Assembly: GCA_913046175.1 (NCBI GenBank)
Contig: CAJWSN010000008.1
Coordinates: 1-18,831, forward strand
DNA: 18,831 nucleotides
From: an uncultured Opitutia bacterium
GTDB taxonomy: Bacteria; Verrucomicrobiota; Verrucomicrobiia; Opitutales; JABJCN01
Direction of reading: 5' to 3'
Shown: positions 15,236 to 18,831 of the stretch, one piece after another
How positions within the stretch are numbered: the first letter of the stretch is position 1
Layout of the letters: each line of letters opens with the position of its first letter
Made by a program: the position numbers and the translations under genes
Notes under the pieces: model-generated
The model's database searches: none
Seen by the model: only the letters and a program-made list of their open reading frames with translations
What the model was told of the DNA's origin: nothing

Positions 15236-16459
15236 ATGAGTTTGCATCAGGAAAAGGTTGATCGGTTTTCATTGCCCGACAAGCATGGACACTTTGGCCC
15301 CTATGGCGGAATCTTTGTGCCTGAGACGCTGATGGCCCCCCTTTATGATCTGACAGAAGCCTATTTGGATGCCCGGGAGGATGCTGCCTTTCAGTCTGAA
15401 TTGTCAACGCAACTCAAGGAATTTGCCGGACGACCCACGGAACTTCATTTGGCGGAGAGGTTGACCCAACGCCTGGGCGGTGCAAAGGTTTACCTCAAAA
15501 GGGAAGACACCCTGCATACCGGGGCTCACAAGATCAACAATGTGCTTGGACAAGTTTTGCTTGCCCTTCGGATGGGCAAGAAACGGGTCATTGCTGAAAC
15601 CGGCGCAGGCCAGCATGGCATCGCAACAGCTGCCGCTTGTGCCAGGTTCGGGCTTGAATGCGTCATCTACATGGGGGCTGAGGATATGCGTCGGCAGTCC
15701 CTGAATGTCTATCGCATGAGACTTTGTGGGGCGGAGGTGCGTGGAGTGGAGGCTGGCCAGAAAACCCTTAAGGAAGCAATCAATGAGGCAATGCGTGATT
15801 GGGTAACCAATGTCCGCAGCACCTATTATGTGTTGGGTTCAGCGTTGGGTTCACACCCATATCCGATGATGGTGCGCGATTTCCATCAGGTGATTGGGCG
15901 TGAGGTTCGGGAGCAAATCCTGAAAAAGGAGGGTCGCCTGCCAGATGAAATGGTGGCTTGTGTGGGCGGGGGCAGTAATGCGATAGGCTTCTTTTTTGAA
16001 TTTCTGGAGGATTTGGATGTTCAGCTTGTCGGTATCGAGGCTGGAGGACGTGGAATTAGCTGTGGAAATCATGCCGCTCGCTTCGAGGGGGGGAAGTTGG
16101 GAATACTGCAGGGATGCAAGACATGGATTTTACAAGATTCAGAAGGACAGATTGAATTGACTCACTCTGTTTCAGCCGGCTTGGATTATGCTGCAATTGG
16201 ACCAGAGCATGCATTTTATCGGGACCGAGGCCGGATTCAGTTTGATTTTGCCACAGATGAAGAGGCACTGGAGGGATTTGAGGCCCTGTCACAATCCGAG
16301 GGGATCATTCCTGCTCTTGAAAGTTCCCACGCCATCGCCTATGCAATCAAGCGGGCTCCAGAAATGAAAAGCAACCAGATTTTGTGCGTCAATGTGAGTG
16401 GACGCGGAGATAAGGACATGCAGGAGGCCGGGCGCCTCCGGGGAGATCTTCCCGACTGA
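15236..16459 (+). CDS. trpB: Tryptophan synthase beta chain
   Basis: PLP enzyme condensing indole (channelled from TrpA) with serine to give tryptophan. 407 aa, typical TrpB1. The N-terminus HFGPYGGIFVPETL is a family hallmark. Lys99 in LHTGAHKINN binds PLP. Glu121 in AETGAGQHG is the catalytic acid/base equivalent of Salmonella Glu109. The phosphate-binding loop is GGGSNAIG, and SGRGDKD is near the C-terminus. trpA and the other trp genes are not adjacent here. trpB follows the SpoIIE phosphatase gene by 15 bp and precedes yicC by 21 bp, so it is probably cotranscribed with unrelated genes. An AAGG lies about 12 bases before the ATG, too far to be an ideal ribosome binding site. Confidence 0.97.
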   Translation: MSLHQEKVDRFSLPDKHGHFGPYGGIFVPETLMAPLYDLTEAYLDAREDAAFQSELSTQLKEFAGRPTELHLAERLTQRLGGAKVYLKREDTLHTGAHKINNVLGQVLLALRMGKKRVIAETGAGQHGIATAAACARFGLECVIYMGAEDMRRQSLNVYRMRLCGAEVRGVEAGQKTLKEAINEAMRDWVTNVRSTYYVLGSALGSHPYPMMVRDFHQVIGREVREQILKKEGRLPDEMVACVGGGSNAIGFFFEFLEDLDVQLVGIEAGGRGISCGNHAARFEGGKLGILQGCKTWILQDSEGQIELTHSVSAGLDYAAIGPEHAFYRDRGRIQFDFATDEEALEGFEALSQSEGIIPALESSHAIAYAIKRAPEMKSNQILCVNVSGRGDKDMQEAGRLRGDLPD

Positions 16460-16480
16460 TTTTCAGGCCGTTGTCAACCA

Positions 16481-17350
16481 ATGAAAAGCATGACAGGATT
16501 TGGCCGCGCGGAAGTGTCACTGGACACCCATGATGCCGTTGTTGAAATTTCATCCGTAAACCGAAGGAATTTGGAAATTGGACTTTCACTTCCCCGGGAA
16601 TGGCAGAATCTGGATTCTGAGGTTCAACCCCGCCTCCGGAAAAAAATTAACCGGGGTCGCGTCAATTTTTCCCTAAAAGTTAACCGGCCTCATGGATTGG
16701 GTCTCTCCAGTTGGGATGAGTGTGCTGTTTCTGAGACTTTGGCCAACCTTCGCAAACTTGCCGAGCAAGCCAACGTGCCTTTCGATCCGGACCCCACATT
16801 GCTTTACCGGGTTGCCATTTCACAAGGGGAGGGGAGCCTGCCTGATTGGCAGGAGCACCAGAATCTGCTTTTTCAGATGGTAGATTCCGCATTGGATAAT
16901 TTCATCGCCATGCGGGAAAAGGAGGGTGCGGCCATTTTTACAGACATGCAGGAACGGCTCACCTCCCTCGTGAGCATTGTTGACCGCGTAGAGCCTCTGG
17001 TTTCGCGCCAAGTCCCCTTGTACAGGGAAACCCTCTACAAACGCTTGAGTGATGCAGGATTGGATGTGAACCTCGACGATGAGCGGGTTCTTCGGGAAAT
17101 TGCCTTGTTTGCCGAGAAATGCGACGTGTCGGAGGAGTTGACCCGTTTACGCAGTCACCTTGGGCAAATGGAAGAAACCTTTCAGGAAAATGGGGCTATC
17201 GGCCGGAAGCTCGAGTTTATCCTGCAGGAAATATTTCGTGAGTTTAACACCCTGGCGAACAAATCCTCTGACATAGAGATTGTTCGAGCAGTTCTGGATG
17301 CCAAGGTGGAGGTTGAAAAGCTTCGTGAGCAATCCCTGAACGTGGAGTGA
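16481..17350 (+). CDS. yicC: YicC family endoribonuclease
   Basis: 289 aa, the usual length for the YicC/YloC family, which has been described as an endoribonuclease. The N-terminal YicC_N signature MKSMTGFGRAE opens the protein and VEISSVNRRNLEI follows. The C-terminal DUF1732 signature is complete: GRKLEFILQEIFREFNTLANKSSD, then IVRAVLDAKVEVEKLREQSLNVE at the very end. No export signal. It starts 21 bp after trpB without an evident Shine-Dalgarno. In many bacteria yicC sits beside gmk; no gmk lies downstream here, where lspA converges. Confidence 0.95.
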   Translation: MKSMTGFGRAEVSLDTHDAVVEISSVNRRNLEIGLSLPREWQNLDSEVQPRLRKKINRGRVNFSLKVNRPHGLGLSSWDECAVSETLANLRKLAEQANVPFDPDPTLLYRVAISQGEGSLPDWQEHQNLLFQMVDSALDNFIAMREKEGAAIFTDMQERLTSLVSIVDRVEPLVSRQVPLYRETLYKRLSDAGLDVNLDDERVLREIALFAEKCDVSEELTRLRSHLGQMEETFQENGAIGRKLEFILQEIFREFNTLANKSSDIEIVRAVLDAKVEVEKLREQSLNVE

Positions 17351-17417
17351 GGATTCCTGGCATCATTACCCCGCTTCCATTCATTTGATTTTAATCTTTT
17401 GGCTCCAATGTAGAGGG

Positions 17418-17927
17418 TTATTCCTCGCTCGAATTACGCCACGAGTGGATGAGGTAGAGGACAACACCAGAAAAGATTGAGGAGTCGGCGATATTAAAGG
17501 CTGGCCAATGGTAGTTGCCAATCAGGAAGTCCAGAAAATCTATGACATGGCCCAGGCGCAACCGGTCGATTAGATTGCCAACGATGCCAGCGCAGAGCAG
17601 GCCAAAAACGCATTGCATATAGATAGTTTCCAGCCCGAGCATGCGACGATAAAAGTAAATGCCCGCCAAGGCCGCCACTGCAAGCATTGCCAGCAACCAG
17701 CCAAAACCCGAAAGTATGCCCCAGGCGGCACCTTTGTTGTGGACATGTACAATCCAGAAGAAATCAGGTATGACTTCGATTCTTTGAGGCAGGTTCCCGT
17801 CAATCGACTGGATGTTGCTGGATGGAGGTTGGATGTGGGTTTGAATCCAGTATTTCGAAGCCTGATCTGAGACCAACAAAACAATACAAACCACCCAGAA
17901 AAGAAAATATGCCCTGATGTTTTTCAG
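17418..17927 (-). CDS. lspA: Lipoprotein signal peptidase (signal peptidase II)
   Basis: Inner-membrane aspartyl protease that removes signal peptides from diacylated prolipoproteins. Four membrane helices are visible, with the first ending in VSDQASKYW. The catalytic aspartates are in GNLIDR and FNIADS, both intact. NKGAAWGIL is also conserved. The nearest classical start in frame is a GTG at 17892-17894 (158 aa), but it would cut into the first membrane helix. The frame continues upstream as LKNIRAYFLFWVV, which looks exactly like a normal LspA N-terminus (compare MKNIR-type starts). No ATG, GTG or TTG exists there, so I propose the CTG at 17925-17927 (169 aa). It lies just downstream of the DksA-like gene on the same strand, a pairing I recall from other PVC bacteria. 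Confidence 0.9.
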   Translation of the reverse strand: MKNIRAYFLFWVVCIVLLVSDQASKYWIQTHIQPPSSNIQSIDGNLPQRIEVIPDFFWIVHVHNKGAAWGILSGFGWLLAMLAVAALAGIYFYRRMLGLETIYMQCVFGLLCAGIVGNLIDRLRLGHVIDFLDFLIGNYHWPAFNIADSSIFSGVVLYLIHSWRNSSEE

Positions 17928-17949
17928 GTGATTGACTTTGGTTTTGGGA

Positions 17950-18831
17950 TTATTCGTCCTCCCCCGTCGCCATTAGTTGGCTGGAGTCCTCGTCACGTTC
18001 CGCAAAAGTGACTTCCTGCCTGTCCCCCTTTTTTTTGCCTCCACCTGCTTCAAGCTGCTGTTGACCTTCCATGGAATAACGAGTGAAAGGAACAGCAGCC
18101 AGTCGGGATTTCTTGATGGGTTTTCCGGTAATTTCACAAATGCCATAAGTTCCATTTATAATACGTTGGATGGCCTCCTCCACCTCATGGAGGGCGTCTT
18201 GTTCCGAGGCCAGCATGCTAAGGGCAACTTCCCCGTCGAATTGACCGGAGTCTGGATCGGTTTGGTCTTTACCAAAACCGGCAAAATTGTCTCCGTTTCC
18301 TTCACCGTCGAGGGTCAAAGCGCCTTTTGTATGGATATCCAGTTCATCACAGAAATGCTTTCTCAAGGCCAGGAGGGATTTGTAGTAAGTCATCCATTTC
18401 CTTGGAACCTTTGATTTTTCCTCCTGTTCGCGATTTCCAACAACGGCAGGATCGATGCCCAGAATGTCCGTGATTGAAGCCGCATGAACCACTTTTGACT
18501 TCTTTGGGGTTCTTTTGACCTTTTTGGCCACAGGAGCTTTGGCGATAGCCATATTCTTTTGCTGAAGGCTGGTTTCTGCCTGTAGTTTCTCCAGCCTTGC
18601 CAGTTCCTCCCTCGCATCCTCAATGGTGAAGACCAAGGGTTGGGATTTTTTTACAGCCAAGGCCTTGGCCAGAGGCCTTTTTCGAGAGGTCAAGCGAGCC
18701 AAGCTAGTCTTGAGGTCTACTGGCTTTTTCGCAGCGGGCTTTTTCACAGCGGGCTTTTTCACAGCGGGCTTTTTCGCAGCGGGCTTTTTCGCAGCGGGCT
18801 TTTTCGCAGCGGGCTTTTTCGCAGCGGGCTT
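17950..18831 (-). CDS. TraR/DksA-like protein with lysine-rich repeat tail (partial, start outside window)
   Basis: 293 residues are visible; the reading frame runs off the right edge with no start codon needed inside it. An apparent start at 18760-18762 is a GTG that simply encodes Val within the repeat. Order of parts: PAAKK/PAVKK pentapeptide repeats (visible residues 1-37), a basic helical region, a segment IDPAVVGNREQEEKSKVPRK, then a DksA-like coiled-coil/acidic part (DPDSGQFDGEVALSMLASEQDAL) and the finger region GTYGICEITGKPI with PFTRYSMEG. The family finger is CxxC-x17-CxxC; here the spacing is kept but the residues are Cys232, Thr235, Ser253 and Gly256, so zinc binding is unlikely. 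Family role: binding in the RNA polymerase secondary channel. The tail resembles histone H1-like or AlgP-like DNA-binding tails. lspA follows 22 bp downstream of the stop (from its CTG). Confidence 0.87.
   Translation of the reverse strand, partial: KPAAKKPAAKKPAAKKPAAKKPAVKKPAVKKPAAKKPVDLKTSLARLTSRKRPLAKALAVKKSQPLVFTIEDAREELARLEKLQAETSLQQKNMAIAKAPVAKKVKRTPKKSKVVHAASITDILGIDPAVVGNREQEEKSKVPRKWMTYYKSLLALRKHFCDELDIHTKGALTLDGEGNGDNFAGFGKDQTDPDSGQFDGEVALSMLASEQDALHEVEEAIQRIINGTYGICEITGKPIKKSRLAAVPFTRYSMEGQQQLEAGGGKKKGDRQEVTFAERDEDSSQLMATGEDE
18731..18831. repeat. 15-bp tandem repeat encoding PAAKK units
   Basis: Six full copies of the 15-bp unit gcagcgggctttttc begin at 18731, 18746, 18761, 18776, 18791 and 18806. 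A seventh, truncated by the window end, starts at 18821. Copies two and three differ only by having A at the first base, which changes Ala to Val. The unit length is a multiple of three, so copy-number change would lengthen or shorten the tail without a frameshift. Confidence 0.95.

Noticed and set aside
17351..17417. Intrinsic terminator between convergent yicC and lspA
   Set aside because: Only a 4-bp GATT/AATC symmetry followed by TTTT was seen, too weak to call.
18760..18762. GTG as the start of the DksA-like gene
   Set aside because: It is one Val codon within the repeat; the frame continues unchanged to the window edge, so the real start is outside.

Overview
The window looks like a chromosomal segment of a bacterium from the PVC superphylum, most likely a verrucomicrobium of the Opitutae/Puniceicoccales type. 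This is inferred from gene content and arrangement: a dksA/traR-like gene next to lspA, a zwf-opcA-pgl cluster, a SUMF1-type lipoprotein, and few Shine-Dalgarno sequences. No single marker proves it. The window is mostly housekeeping genes. I see no rRNA, CRISPR array, prophage, integrase or intact insertion sequence.

Left part (1-4606), all minus strand. The 5' part of a SUMF1/formylglycine-generating-enzyme-like lipoprotein gene runs off the left edge. It is followed by a tRNA-Leu(UAG) gene, the disaggregase gene clpB, an AT-rich gap of about 440 bp, and a gene for an exported protein I do not recognise.

Middle part (4801-8470), plus strand. yraN, zwf, opcA and pgl are packed 11-18 bp apart, which suggests one operon. 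Zwf and Pgl are the two enzymes of the oxidative pentose phosphate entry (glucose-6-P to 6-phosphogluconate), and OpcA is the assembly/activation factor for Zwf. Convergent to this operon is tyrS (minus), which is divergent from a peroxiredoxin gene (plus).

Right-centre (9960-17350), plus strand. Peroxiredoxin and aconitase (acnA) come first. A STAS-domain protein gene overlaps the acnA stop codon, and a membrane-anchored GAF-SpoIIE/PP2C phosphatase gene follows. trpB and yicC come next. The STAS/phosphatase pair looks like two parts of a partner-switching regulatory module without its kinase.

Right edge (17418-18831), minus strand. lspA is preceded by a TraR/DksA-like gene that runs off the window. 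Its visible N-terminus is a lysine-rich PAAKK repeat encoded by a 15-bp tandem repeat, and its zinc finger has lost three of four cysteines.

There is no obvious large undescribed system here. The most interesting points are at the protein level: the DksA-like protein with a histone-like tail and degenerate finger, the altered HIGH motif of TyrRS, a probable non-ATG (CTG) start of lspA, the cysteine-rich OpcA, and the orphan STAS/SpoIIE pair.
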